A DNA stretch of 64,000 bases, taken from positions 48,554-112,553 of the forward strand of contig QANY01008653.1 in assembly GCA_003255025.1 (NCBI GenBank), read 5' to 3'. The translations under genes were made by a program, and so were the position numbers. Shown here in pieces: positions 1 to 10,515 of the stretch (position 1 is its first letter; the number at the start of each line of letters is the position of its first letter). The notes beneath the pieces were generated by a model. That model saw only the letters and a list, made by a program, of their open reading frames with translations. It did no database searches and was not told the origin of the DNA. The stretch is from Datisca glomerata. Its lineage: Eukaryota > Streptophyta > Magnoliopsida > Cucurbitales > Datiscaceae.

Positions 1-31
<31 letters not shown>

Positions 32-960
32 TGAGTGTCAGACAAAGATCGAGAGAGAGAGAGAGTGAGAGGGGGAGAGAAGAGCAAGAGCAAGGGAGCT
101 AGAGAGAGAGGGACTGAGACAGTGGGAGAGGGAGAGGGAGAGAGAGAGATAGAGAGAAAGAGAGATAGAGAGAAAGAGAGATAGATAGAGAGAGAGATAG
201 AGAGAGTAAGTGAGAGCAAGAGTATGAGAGAGAGAGGAAGAGAGTAGAAGAGAGACAGTGAGGGTTACAGGGAGAGAGACAAAGAGACAATAAGAGAGAA
301 AGACAGAGAGAGAGGAAGATAGAGAGAGATATATAGAAAAATAGATATATAGATAGAGAGTGAGAGAGCGAGAGCGTGAAAGAGATAGAGAAGTGGAGGG
401 AGAGAGAGAGTGAGGGAGGAAGAGCAGACAAAGAGAGACAAGGAGAGAGAGGAGGATAGAGATAGATAGATATATAGATAAATTGAGAGAGTGTGTGTGT
501 GTGTGTGTGAGAGAGAGAGTGAGTGAGTGTGAAACAAAGAGCGAGAGGGTGAGAGAAGAGCAAGAGCGAGGGAGCTAGAGAGGGGGAGAGAAGAGTTAGA
601 GAGAGGGAGAGAAGGAGAGGGGGAGAGAGAGAGGGAGAGAGCGAGATAGAGATAGAGAGAGAGAGAGAGAGAGATTAAGAGCAAGCGCATGAGAGAGAGA
701 GAGGAAGAGAGTAGAAGAGAGTAGAAGAGAGACAGGGGGAGGGTTACACGGAGAGAGACAAAGAGAGAATTTGAGAGAAAGATAGAGAGAGATAGCAAGA
801 TAGAGAGAGAGATAGAAAAATAGATATATAGATAGAGAGTGAGAGAGCGAGAGCATGAAGGAGAGAGGGAAAGGGAGGGAGAGAAAGAGAGAGAGAGAAT
901 GACAAAGAGAGTGAGAGTTAATAGGAGAAATAGAGAGAAAGAGAGAGACAGAGAGGGAGA
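1..960. repeat. Two tandem copies of a unit of about 480 bp inside the GA array
   Basis: A diagnostic stretch, gaaaaatagatatatagata followed by GAGAGTGAGAGAGCGAGAGC, starts at 336 and again at 815, a spacing of 479 bp. A second marker (agagcaag, then gggagctagagag) occurs near 80 and near 555 in the same order. A single unit therefore appears to be present twice in direct orientation. Boundaries are approximate because the flanking DNA is also GA-rich. Confidence 0.7.
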
Positions 961-1834
961 GACAGAGAGTGAGAGAGAGATATAGAGAGAGATACAGAGA
1001 GGGTGATTAAGAGTGAGAGAGAGTTACAATGGGGAGATAGATATCGATAGAGAGAGTGAGAGAGAGTGAGAGTGAGAGGGAGGGAGAGAAGAATGAGAGT
1101 GAGGAAGGGAGAGAAGAGTGAAAGAGTGGGAAAGGGAGAGAGTGAGAAGGAGAGAGGGATAGAGATAGAGGGAGATAGAGAGAGTGAGAGAGCGAGAGAG
1201 AGAGAGGGTGTGAGAGAGACGTGAGCGAGTGAGAGAGAGTGTGAGATAGTGACAGCGAGAGAGTGAGAGAGAGAGAGAGCGAGAGAGAGAGAGCGAGAGA
1301 GAGTGACAGCGAGATAGAGAGAGGGGGAGAGAGGGAGACAGAGACAGAGAGAGAGTGAGCGTGCATGAAAGAGGGAGAGAGAGAGATAGAGAGGGCGATA
1401 GAGAGTGATTTAGAGAGAGAGGGTGACAATGAGAGAGAGAAAGTGAGAGACTGGGAGGGAGATAATGAAGAAGAGAGGGGATGAGAGAGAGTGACAGAGA
1501 GTGAGTGAGAGAGAGTGAGAGAGAGAGAGCGTGATAGAGAAGGGGAGAGAGCGATAGCGAGAGAGAGATAACGAGAGAGAGAGGTAGAGAGAGATAGCGA
1601 GAGATTGGAAGAGAGAAAATGAGAGAATGTGAGAGTGAGAATGAAAGAGAGATAGAGAGTGATTTAGAGAGAGGGTGAGAATGAGAGAGTGAGAGAGAGC
1701 GAGAGAGTGGGAGAGTGAGGACTAGAGGTGAAGAGAGAGGAGAGAATAAGAGATAAAGATTGAGAGAGAGATAATAGGAGATAAAGATATAGAGAGAGAA
1801 AGAATATGAGAGAAAGGGAGAGAGAGAGAGAGAG

Positions 1835-1837
<3 letters not shown>

Positions 1838-1872
<35 letters not shown>
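1838..1872. repeat. (GT)n microsatellite
   Basis: Uninterrupted GT tract of about 35 bp between GA runs. It is one of a series of GT tracts in the left arm (also 5947-5975, 8781-8802, 13001-13032 and 14033-14066). Confidence 0.95.
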
Positions 1873-1878
<6 letters not shown>

Positions 1879-2914
1879 TGAGTGAGCGCGCGAGAGAGAG
1901 AGAGAGGGAGAGGGAGAGAGGGAGAGAGAGAGTGAGAGAGTGAGATAGAGAGAGTGATTTAGAGAGAGTGTGTGCGTGTGAGAATGAGAGAAAGAGAGCG
2001 AGAGAGTGAGTGAGAGGGAGAGAGAGGATGAGAGGAGAAAGAGAGTTTGTGATATATATATATATATAGAGGTACATAGAGAGAGAGAGACTGAGCGAGT
2101 GAGTGAGTGAGAGAGGGAAAAAGAGAGAGAGTGAGGGGAAGAGTGTGAGAGATGGAGAGAGAATGAGAGAAAGAGTGAGAGAGAGTGTGTGTGAGAGCAT
2201 GAGTGGGAGAGATAGCGAGGGAGAGAGAAGGAGAGAGAGAGCAAGAGAGAGGTAGAGAGGGGAGGGAGAGAGAGTTAGGGACGAAGAGAGATAGGTAGAA
2301 AGAGCAAGAAAGGGAGAAAGAGAGAGTGTGAGATAGAAGGAGAGAGAGTGGGAGAGAAGAGCAAGAGTGCAGGAGAGAGACAGGGATGGACAGAGTGGGG
2401 GAGAGAGAGAGAGAATAAGAGAGAAAGATAGAGAGAGCGAGAGAGGAAGAGAGATAGAGATACAAAGAGAGAGATAGAGAGATAGGGAGTGAGAGAGAAG
2501 CAGAGAGTGAGAGAGAGAAAGACAGAGAGTGTGAGAATGAGCGCACACGAGATAGAGAGAGAAAGATAGAGAGAGATAGAGAGAGGGAGAGAGAGTGGGG
2601 AGAGCGGGAGAGGACAAGAGGAGATAGAGGGTGAGCTATATATATATATAGAGAGAGAGAGAGAGGGAGAGAGAGAGAGAGAGAGGAAGAGAGAATAAGA
2701 GAGAAAGAGAGAGAGCGAGAGAGAAAGAAAGATAGTGATACAGAGAGAGTGTGTGTGAGATTGAGTGAGAGAGAGAGGAGGCGGAGAACGGAACATAGAG
2801 AGAAAAGTAGGGTTTTTGGACCATTGTTGATTATATTCAAGAAGCGTTCTTGATACCTGTGAATTAATTAAACTTTTTAATAGTTTTAATTTCATTTTAT
2901 AAATGTTATAATAG

Positions 2915-3277
2915 TTAATTTACATGCAAATAGTTTACATACATATATAACACATTAAATTTTATATAGGATAAAGAAGCAACATGGGCTAGTGAAAGAT
3001 ATATAGTACGAGACATTCCATGCACACTTAAAAATTCTAAATGTGGAAGAAAATGAAAGCACGGTAGACGGAAAAAGAACATACAAATAGCTCTTAAATC
3101 ATCAATTTGGTTACGTTTGATATTAATATTCAAGTAAGATATTTCCTTCATTGAGGATAATGTTTTACCCAGCCAAAAATAACAATAGGACAGACCATTT
3201 GGAACTATAGCTGGCAAGCTAGCAAACTCATCTTGTATAATGAAAACTAAACTTGTAATGAAATTAGTAAATGCCAC
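2915..3277 (-). CDS. Unclassified 120-codon open frame inside CACTA copy 1
   Basis: An ATG-started frame of 120 codons encodes a fairly hydrophobic product (MAFTNFITSLVFIIQDEF at its start). The same frame, with about ten substitutions and no stop, is present in the second copy at 6913-7275. I recognise no domain: nothing resembles the TNP2 or TNPA proteins of En/Spm-type elements. That it is open in both copies is weak evidence, because the copies are recent duplicates. It may be a chance frame in AT-rich transposon DNA, or part of host or transposon sequence captured by the element. It overlaps a + strand frame (3240-3476) that is equally unclassified. Confidence 0.15.
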   Translation of the reverse strand: MAFTNFITSLVFIIQDEFASLPAIVPNGLSYCYFWLGKTLSSMKEISYLNINIKRNQIDDLRAICMFFFRLPCFHFLPHLEFLSVHGMSRTIYLSLAHVASLSYIKFNVLYMYVNYLHVN

Positions 3278-3476
3278 TCACAATATTCAAAGAATGCATG
3301 TAATAGACAGTGATAAATACAATACTTTTTCCATAAAAATGAATGGTGTGTTATGCATACATTCCAGAGTAGGGTTATTTGGAAACAAGACCCAAAGAAT
3401 CAATAATTTCCTCATAGTTACAAAATTGGTTTTTTTAAGAGCTATGGTTCAAAATATGACTAATGCACATTCATAA
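3240..3476 (+). CDS. Unclassified 78-codon open frame inside CACTA copy 1
   Basis: A short ATG-started frame (MKTKLVMKLVNATHNIQRMH at its start), also open in the second element copy at 7238-7474. No family is recognised. It overlaps the 5' end of the minus-strand frame at 2915-3277 by 38 bp. Length and composition are consistent with a chance frame. It is listed because it is one of the few frames here not made of dinucleotide repeats. Confidence 0.12.
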   Translation: MKTKLVMKLVNATHNIQRMHVIDSDKYNTFSIKMNGVLCIHSRVGLFGNKTQRINNFLIVTKLVFLRAMVQNMTNAHS

Positions 3477-3488
3477 ATTCCTACAATC

Positions 3489-3510
3489 CACACTCTTTCT
3501 CTCCCTCACT
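3489..3510. other. Deletion scar with CT-rich filler in CACTA copy 1
   Basis: The complete copy carries about 7495-7603 between 'caatcca' and 'cctcact'. Copy 1 has only about ten pyrimidine-rich bases (ctctttctct) at the equivalent place. The filler resembles the surrounding satellite read on the opposite strand. This is the pattern expected from double-strand-break repair with filler DNA; the repair mechanism is inference. Confidence 0.6.
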
Positions 3511-3792
3511 TGATTCATTGAGACTTTCATCATAAAATGAAAAAATAAATCATTTTCCAATATCACAGTCCACCATCAAATAAGCTCAGGGAAAAAACCA
3601 TATTGGTTATCCAGCACAAGCAAAGGCAATTCCACCACATGTGGCAGACACAACAACGACAACCAAATCTGAAAACATTATGAAGCTGATGGCGGCTAAA
3701 ACCCATCATAAGTTAATACAAAGAAATGGGTTCATAAAGAATCTTATTGTTTTGAGTTTTTTTACAGGAAGAGACTATGAACCCTGTAAAAT

Positions 3793-3810
3793 GTCATATT
3801 TATTGTAGTG
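3793..3810. repeat. Right terminal inverted repeat of CACTA copy 1
   Basis: GTCATATTTATTGTAGTG; its reverse complement starts CACTACAATAAATATGAC and matches the left terminal repeat at 6624 at 17 of 18 positions. It is followed by AGG, as in the complete copy. Confidence 0.85.
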
Positions 3811-5943
3811 AGGGAGAGAAAGAGAAGGTGAGCCAGAGGAGAAAGAGAGAGCAACATAGCGAGATAGAGAGAGAATGAGAGAGAGGGACAGAGCAAGATA
3901 GAGAGAGAGAATGAGAGAGAGTGAGAGAGAGTGAGAGAGAGCGGGAGAGAGGACGAGAGAGAGAATGAGAGAGACAGAGAGAGAGAACGAGAGAGATAAA
4001 TTGAGAGAGAAAGTGTGAGAGAGGGAAAGCAAGATAGAGAGAGATAGAGACAGAGGGAGTGAGAGAGAGAGTGAGAGGAACAGAAGACAAGAGAGAGAGA
4101 GAGAATGAGAGAGGGAGAGAGAGTTAGTAAGTGAGAGAGAGGGAGAGAGAGATAGCGAGAGAGAGAGTGAGAGTGAGAATGAGAGAGAGATGAAGAGAGA
4201 AGGAGAGAGGAAGAGAGGACAAGAGAGAGAGAGAGATAAAGAGTGAGGGAGAGATAGCGTGAGAGAAAGGGGAAAGAGCGTGAGAGAGAAAGAGAGAGTG
4301 AAAGAGAGATTAAGAGTGAGATAAAGAAAGAGAGGGGGAGAGAGGGATAGAGAGAGAAAGAGAGCCAAAGAGAGCAACAGTGAGAACGAGAGAAAATGAG
4401 AGAAAACGAGAAGGAGAGAAATAGGGAGAGAGAGAGAGGAAGAGTGGACAATAGAGAGAGACAGAGAAAGAAAGAGACAGGGAGAGAAGGAGAGAGAGGG
4501 AGAGATAGAAAGAGAGAGAGAGGACAAGAGAGAGAGTGGAAGAGAAAGAGGGAGAGACGGAGAGAGAGAGAGGGAGATTAAGAGCGAGAGTAAGAGAGAG
4601 AGAGCAAAATAAAGAGAGTGTGTGAGACTGAGAGAGAGAATCAGAGAGAATAAGAAAGAGAGGGAGTGAGAGAGGGAGCGAGAGAGGGAGAGGGAGAAAG
4701 GAAGGGAGGACAAGAGATAGAGAGAGAATGAGATATAGAGAGGTACAGAGAGGAAGAGATAGGGAGAGGAAGAGAGAGAGACGGAGAATGAGATATTGGG
4801 AGAGAGAGATGTTGACAATGAGATAGAGAGAGAGAGAGAATGAGAAAGAGAGATTGAGTGAGAGAGAGAGAGATAAATTCAGAGATTAAGTGAGTGAGAG
4901 AGAGCAAAATAGAGAGAGAGACTGAGAGAGCCAGAAATAGATAGATAGATAGAGAGAGATAGCAAGAGACAGTGAGAGAGAGAGAGATAGCAAGAGAGAG
5001 TGAGAGAGAGAGAAATAGCAACAAAGAGAGAGAAATAGTGAGATAGAAAATGAGAGAGAGATAGAGAGAGACAGCAAGAGAGATCCAGAGAGAAAGAGTG
5101 AGAGAGGAAGAGAAATAGAGAGTGAAAGGGAGAGAGGGATAGAGAGAAAGTGGGAGTGAGAGTGAGAGAGAGATAGAGATAGAGAGAGGGGGGAAAAGTG
5201 AGAGAGAGCCGGAGAGTGACTGAAAGAGAGAAAGAGATCCAGAGAGAGATCAAGAGTGAGAACGAGAGAGAATGAGAGGGAGAGAGAGAGAAGAAGGGTG
5301 GACAATAGAGAGAGAGAAAGAAAGAGAGAGGGAGAGAGAGAGCGGGGGACAGAGGGAGAGAGAGATATTGAGAGTGAGAGTGAGAGAGAGGGGGAGATAG
5401 AGAGTGGGATAGAGAGTGTGCGTGAGAGTGACAGAAAGAGAGGGCCAGTGAGAGGGAGAGTGAGAGCGGGAGGGAGATAGGGAGCGAGAGAGGGGGAGAG
5501 ATAAAGAGAGAGAGGAAGATAGGACGAGAGAGAATGAGAGTGGGGAGTGAGAGAAAGAGAGAGATAGAGAGATAAATTGAGAGTGTGAGTGGGAGTGGGG
5601 AGTGAGAGAAATAGAGAGAGAGATAAATTGAGAGTGTGAGTGAGAGAGAGAGAGAGGGAGTGAGATAAAGAGAGAGAGAGAGAGAGAATGAGAGAGTGAG
5701 AGCGAGAGAGAATGAGAGTGACAGAGAGAGTGTGAGAGAGAGTGTGAGAGAGAGAGTGAGAGAGAGAGTGTGGGAAAGAGAATGAGAGAGAAGGGGGAGA
5801 AAAGACAAGAGAGAGAGATGGAGAGAGAGAGAGAGGGAGAATGAGTAATTGGAAGAGAGAGTGAGTGAGATAGAGAGAGAGAATGAGAGAGAGAGAGATA
5901 AATTCAAAGATAGAGTGAGAGAGAGTGAGAGCAAAATACAAAG

Positions 5944-5946
<3 letters not shown>

Positions 5947-5975
<29 letters not shown>
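5947..5975. repeat. (GT)n microsatellite
   Basis: GT tract of about 29 bp at the start of a GT-rich pocket that also holds the longest GT tract in the window (6055-6119). Confidence 0.95.
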
Positions 5976-5986
<11 letters not shown>

Positions 5987-6052
5987 ATGTGTGAGTGAGT
6001 GAGTGAGAGCGAGAAAGGGAATGAGAGAGACAAAAAGAGAGAGTGAGTGAGG

Positions 6053-6054
<2 letters not shown>

Positions 6055-6119
<65 letters not shown>
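6055..6119. repeat. Longest (GT)n microsatellite in the window
   Basis: 65 bp of uninterrupted GT. Its counterpart in the next duplicated block (10303-10355) is shorter and interrupted by TCT and TTT. Sequence after both tracts is alike (gagggagagaga, then GAAAGAGAAGAGAAAGA), so they are homologous positions in the higher-order repeat. Confidence 0.95.
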
Positions 6120-6122
<3 letters not shown>

Positions 6123-6623
6123 GAGAGAGAGGAGGAGGGAGAGAGGACAAGAGGGAGAGAGAGACAGAGAGAGAGAGAGAAAGGATGATAGAGAGAAAGA
6201 GAAGAGAAAGATGGAGGGGGAGAGAGAGTGAGAGAGATATATAGATAGAGAAAGAGAGGGAGAGAGGGAAAGAGAGTGAGATAGAGAGAGAGAGGGAGGG
6301 TGTGGGAAAGAGGGTGAGAGAGAGAGGCAAGAGAGAGAGAGAACGAGAGAGTGGAGAGGGAGAGAGATAGAGTGAGAATGTGAGAGTGAGAGTGATAGAG
6401 ATGAAGAGTGAGTGAGAGAGAGAAAGAGAGAGAGTGTGTGTGTGAGAGTGAGAGTGTGAGTTATAGAGAGAATGAGATAGAGAGTGAGTGATAGAGAGTG
6501 AGTGAGAGAGAGGGAGAGGAAGAGAGAGAGAGAGAGAACGAGATTGTGTGAGTGAGAGAGAGAGAAAGGGGGAGAGAGTGACAGAGAGGTAGAGTGACAG
6601 AGAGACCTAGAGAGAGAGATAGG

Positions 6624-6641
6624 CACTACAAGAAATATGAC
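6624..6641. repeat. Left terminal inverted repeat of CACTA copy 2
   Basis: CACTACAAGAAATATGAC pairs with the right end GTCATATTTGTTGTAGTG at 17 of 18 positions; the mismatch is the ninth base. Confidence 0.92.
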
Positions 6642-6661
6642 TTTCTACAAGAAGTATAAAT

Positions 6662-6776
6662 CCTTGTGAAAAGTAATTCACAGGGTTATTACGACGGCTG
6701 TGACAGCCCCTCATATTAAAAGTCTACTTTTTTGGCGAGGTGCACTTCCTCATGTGAAAAGTAATCTTCAGGGTTT
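6662..6776. repeat. Subterminal repeats of the CACTA element
   Basis: Two related motifs (6662-6687 and 6748-6776) share GTGAAAAGTAAT followed by TCACAGGGTT or CTTCAGGGTT. Between them is the palindrome GGCTGTGACAGCC (6696-6708). The right end carries the inverted ACCCTRTAAAATG form. In En/Spm elements such subterminal repeats bind the TNPA-type protein; binding here is inferred from position only. Copy 1 lacks the whole left cluster. Confidence 0.65.
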
Positions 6777-6912
6777 TCCGACTCATGTAGAACATTTTTA
6801 ATAGGGTTTTTGGACCATTGTTGATTATATTCAAGAAGTGTTCTTGATACCTGTGAATTAATTAAAGTTTTTAATAGTTTTGATAGCATTTTATAAATGT
6901 TATTTTTAATAG

Positions 6913-7275
6913 TTAATTTACATGCAAATAGTTTACATACATATATAACACATTAAAATATATATAGGATAAAGAAGCAACATGGGTTAGTGAAAGATAT
7001 ATAGTACGAGACATTCCATGTAGACTTAAAAATTCTAAATGTGGAAGAAAATGAAAGCAGGGTAGACGGAAAAGGAACATACAAATAGCTCTTAAATCAT
7101 GAATTTGGTTCTGTTTGATATTAATAATCAAGTAAGATATTTCCTTCATTGAGGATAATGTTTTACCAAGCCAAAAATAACAATAGTACAGACCATTTGG
7201 AACTATAGCTGGTAAGCTAGCAAACTCATCTTGTATAATGAAAACTAAACTTGTAATGAAATTAGTAAATGCCAC
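6913..7275 (-). CDS. Unclassified 120-codon open frame inside CACTA copy 2
   Basis: Counterpart of the frame at 2915-3277, with the same start and stop and about ten amino-acid differences. No domain is recognised. The substitutions look scattered rather than conservative, which argues against strong protein-level constraint; a formal dN/dS count was not possible here. Confidence 0.15.
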   Translation of the reverse strand: MAFTNFITSLVFIIQDEFASLPAIVPNGLYYCYFWLGKTLSSMKEISYLIINIKQNQIHDLRAICMFLFRLPCFHFLPHLEFLSLHGMSRTIYLSLTHVASLSYIYFNVLYMYVNYLHVN

Positions 7276-7474
7276 TCACAATATTCAAAGAATGCATGTA
7301 GTAGACAGTGATAAATATAATACTTTTGCCATAAAAATGAATGGTGTGCTATGCAGACATTCCAAAGTAGGGTTATTTGGAAACAAGACCCAAAGAATCA
7401 ATAATTTCCTCATAGTTTCAAAATTGGTTTTTTTAAGTGCTATGGTTCAAAATATGACTAATGCCCATTCATAA
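7238..7474 (+). CDS. Unclassified 78-codon open frame inside CACTA copy 2
   Basis: Counterpart of 3240-3476, open over the same length with about eight differences. No family is recognised; possibly a chance frame. A further + frame of 67 codons at 7690-7893 (starting MKNHIGYPAQAKVIPPH) has no intact equivalent in copy 1 and is also unclassified. Confidence 0.12.
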   Translation: MKTKLVMKLVNATHNIQRMHVVDSDKYNTFAIKMNGVLCRHSKVGLFGNKTQRINNFLIVSKLVFLSAMVQNMTNAHS

Positions 7475-7904
7475 ATTCCTGCAATCCATACAATCCACCT
7501 TTTGAGAGAGCAAGTAAAATACAAAATTGTCTAGGACAAACCATGTATGCTTGTCAAGCTTTCTTATTAAATAAAAATAAAAAATTCAACATTAGAATGT
7601 ATGCCTCACTTTATTCATTGAGACTTTCATCATAAAATGAAAAAACAAATCATTTTCCAATATCACAGTCCACCATAAAATAAGCTCAGGTGAAAAACCA
7701 TATTGGTTATCCAGCACAGGCAAAGGTAATTCCACCACATGTGGCGGACACAACAATGACAACTAATTCTGAAAACATTATCAAGCTGATGGCGGCTAAA
7801 ACCCATCATAAGTTAATACAAAGAAGTGGGTTCAAAAAGAATCTTATTGTTTTGAGTTTTTTACAGGAGGAGACGATAAACCTTGTACTTTAACCCTATA
7901 AAAT

Positions 7905-7922
7905 GTCATATTTGTTGTAGTG
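7905..7922. repeat. Right terminal inverted repeat of CACTA copy 2
   Basis: GTCATATTTGTTGTAGTG ends in the inverted CACTA and is followed by AGG, which matches the bases just before the left end. Confidence 0.92.
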
Positions 7923-8780
7923 AGGGAGAGAAAGAGAGGGTGAGCGAGAGGAGAAAGAGAGAGCAACATAGCGAGATAGAGAGAGAATGAGAGAGAGGGA
8001 GAGAGTAAGATAGAGAGAGCGAGAGAGAGAGTGAGTGAGAAAGAGCGGGAGAGTGGAAGAGAGAGTGAATGAGAAAGACAGAGAGAGAGAATGAGAGAGA
8101 TAAATTGAGAGAGAAAGTGAGAGAGAAAGTGTGAGAGAAAGTGTGAGAGAGGGAGAGCAAGATAGAAAGAGATAGAGAGAGAGGGAGTGTGAGAGAGAGG
8201 GAGACGAACAGAAGATAAGAGAGAGCGTGAATAAGATAGGGAGAGAGAGTTAGTAAGTGAGAGAGGAGGAGAGAGAGATGGCGAGAGAGAGAGAGTGAGA
8301 GCGAGAGTGAGAATGAGAGAGAGAGGCGAAGAGAGAGGGAAAGAGGAAGATAGGACAAGAGAGAGAGAGAGAAAGAGATAAAGAGTGAGGGGGAGAGAGA
8401 GCATGAGAAAAATGGGAGAGAGCGTGAGAGAGAAAGAGAGAGTGAGAGAGTGTGAGAAAGAGATAGAGAGTGAGATAAAGAAAGAGAGGGGGAGAGAGGG
8501 ATAGCAAGAGAGAAAGATAGCCAGACAGAGTAAGAGTGAGAATGGGAGAGAGAGGGGGGGAGAGAAATAGGGAGAGAGAGAGATAGGAAGAGTGGACAAT
8601 AGAGAGAGACATAGAAAGAAAGAGAGAGTGAGAGAGAGGGAGAGAGATTTAGAGCGAGAGTGAGAGAGAGAGGGCGAGTGAGAGGGAGAGTGAGAGCGAG
8701 AGAGAGGAAGAGAGGACAAGAAAGAGAGAGAGAGAGAGATAAATTGATAGCGTGAGTGAGACCATGAGAGAATGAGAGAA

Positions 8781-8820
<40 letters not shown>

Positions 8821-9437
8821 GGAGAAAAAGAGAGAGCCATAGAGATAGTGAGAGAGAGAAGGAGAGAGGGAGAGAGGGAGAGAAAGAGAGAGAGATAGAG
8901 AGAGAGAGAGAGGACAAGAGAGAGAGGGAGACACAGAGAGAGAGAGGGACAGACGGAGAGAGAAAGGGAGATAGAGAGAGTGTGTAAGACTGAGAGAGAG
9001 AATCAGATAGAATGAGAAAGAGAGGGAGTGAGAGTGAGAGCGAGGGTGAGAACGAGAGAGAACGAGAGAGTGGGAGAGGGAGAGAGGAAGGGAGGACAGG
9101 AGATAGAGAGAGGGAGAGAATTTGATATAAAGGGATAGAGAGAGGAAGAGATATAGAGAGATAGAGAGAGGAATAGAGAGATAGAGAGAGGAAGAGAGAG
9201 AGATAGAGAATGAGAGATTGGGAGAGAGATAGTGACAATGAGATAGAGAGAGAGAATGAGAGAGGGAGAGATAAACTCAGAGATTGAGTGAGAGAGAGAG
9301 AGATATATGTAAATTCAGAGATTGAGTGAGAGAGAGAGAGAGATAGCAAGAGAGAGTGACAGAGAGAGAAATAGCGAGAAAGAAAGAGAGAAATAGTGAG
9401 AGAGAGAGAGAGCGAGTGAGAGAGAGAGAGAGCGAGT

Positions 9438-9470
<33 letters not shown>

Positions 9471-10219
9471 CAAGAGAGAGCCAGAGAGAAAGAGTGAGAG
9501 AGGGAGAGAAAGAAAGTGAGAGAGGGAGAGAAAGAGAGAGTGGGAGTGAGAGTGAGAGAGAGAAAGAGAGAGATAGAGAGAGAGGGAAAAGTGAGAGAGA
9601 GAGCCAAAGAGTGAAAGCAAGAGAAAAAGAGAGTCAGAGAGATCAAGAGTGAGAACGAGAGAGAATGAGAGGGAGAGAGAGAGGAATAGTGGACAATAGA
9701 GAGAGAGAGAGAGAGAAAGAGAGAGGGAGATAGCGGGGGAGAGAAGGAGAGAGAGATATATATTGAGAGTGAGAGTCAGAGAGAGAGATATAGGGAGTGG
9801 GATAGAGAGTGTATGTGGGAGTGAGAGAAAGAGAGGTCGAGTGAGAGGGAGAGTTAGAGCGGGAGGGAGATAGGGAGCTAGAGAGGGGGAGAGAGAAAGA
9901 GAGAGAGAGGAAGATAGGACAAGAGAGAGTGGGGAGTGAGAGAAAGAGAGAGAGATAGAGAGAGATAAATTAAGAGCGTGAGAGAGAGAGAGGGAGTGAG
10001 ATAGAGAGAGAGAGTATGAGAGAGTGAGAGCGAGAGAGAGAATGAGAGTGACAGAGAGAGTGTGAGAGAGAGGGGGAGAGAGAATGAGAGAGAGGGGAAG
10101 AAAAGAGAGAGAGAGAGAGGGAGAATGAGTAATTGGGAGAGATTGTGTGTGTGAGATAGAGAGAGAGAGAATGAGAGAGAGAGAAATTCAGAGATAGAGT
10201 GAGAGAGAGAGCAAGAGCA

Positions 10220-10251
<32 letters not shown>

Positions 10252-10302
10252 TGAGAGCGAGAAAGAGAATGAGAGAGACAAAAAAGGAGAGTAAGTGACG
10301 GC

Positions 10303-10315
10303 GTGTGTGTGTGTC

Positions 10316-10354
<39 letters not shown>

Positions 10355-10355
10355 G
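10303..10355. repeat. Interrupted (GT)n microsatellite
   Basis: GT tract broken by TCT near 10314 and TTT near 10328; homologous in position to 6055-6119 in the previous block. Confidence 0.9.
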
Positions 10356-10483
10356 AGGGAGAGAGACTGGTGGAGGGAGAGAGAGAGAGGATTATAGAGA
10401 GAGAAAGAGAAGAGAAAGAGGGAGAGGGAGAGAGAGTGAGAGTTAGAGTGAGAAAGAGAGATTGAGAGAGAATGAGAGAGAGA

Positions 10484-10515
<32 letters not shown>

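Larger units (their letters stand above)
1..2807. repeat. GA-rich satellite block, left arm, part 1
   Basis: The + strand is almost entirely purine: GA dinucleotide runs with GAT, GT and GC substitutions. There is no unique sequence. Embedded tracts are (GT)n at the window edge (1-29) and at 1838-1872, and (AT)n at 2052-2068 and 2637-2651. Open frames of 60-400 codons occur on the minus strand, but they encode only Ser/Leu/His/Tyr repeats expected from translated (CT)n and are not genes. The window begins inside the array, so its left end is not visible. Confidence 0.95.
2808..3810. mobile_element. Truncated CACTA-type DNA transposon, copy 1
   Basis: This AT-rich island matches the complete element at 6802-7922 with few substitutions. 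The right end is intact: GTCATATTTATTGTAGTG (3793-3810) is the reverse complement of a CACTA terminal repeat and is followed by AGG. The left end is missing: homology starts at tagggtttttgg (2808), equivalent to position 6802, so about 178 bp including the left terminal repeat and subterminal repeats are absent. About 106 bp net is also missing inside (between about 3489 and 3504), with a short CT-rich filler in its place. No transposase domain was recognised, so this is a non-autonomous, broken copy. Family assignment comes from the ends, not from any protein. Confidence 0.85.
3811..6623. repeat. GA-rich satellite block, left arm, part 2
   Basis: Purine-rich + strand with (GT)n at 5947-5975 and 6055-6119. 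The 120 bp directly right of the transposon match the sequence directly right of the second transposon copy (7923 onward). Further markers recur downstream: GGGAGGGAGATAGGGAGC near 5470 and 9863; gaataagaaagagagggagt near 4645, with close relatives at 9010 and 10560; and the long GT tract at 6055 with its counterpart at 10303. This is a tandem duplication of about 4.1-4.4 kb. No gene is seen. Confidence 0.9.
6624..7922. mobile_element. Complete non-autonomous CACTA-type transposon, copy 2
   Basis: The left end begins CACTACAAGAAATATGAC, the canonical plant CACTA (En/Spm) terminus. The right end is the inverted form with one mismatch. AGG lies on both sides (6621-6623 and 7923-7925), the 3-bp target duplication expected of this superfamily, though AGG is common in GA-rich DNA. 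Subterminal repeats follow the left end: gtgaaaagtaat, then CAGGGTT, occurs at about 6666 and 6754, with a perfect short palindrome between (6696-6708). At 1.3 kb and without a recognisable transposase it must rely on a partner element for movement. The interior shares its sequence with copy 1 at 2808-3810. The element inserted into pre-existing GA satellite. Confidence 0.9.

Noticed and set aside
3240..3476. Transposase gene within the CACTA copies
   Set aside because: No TNP2-, TNPA- or other transposase-like motif is visible, and the 1.0-1.3 kb lengths are far below those of autonomous elements.
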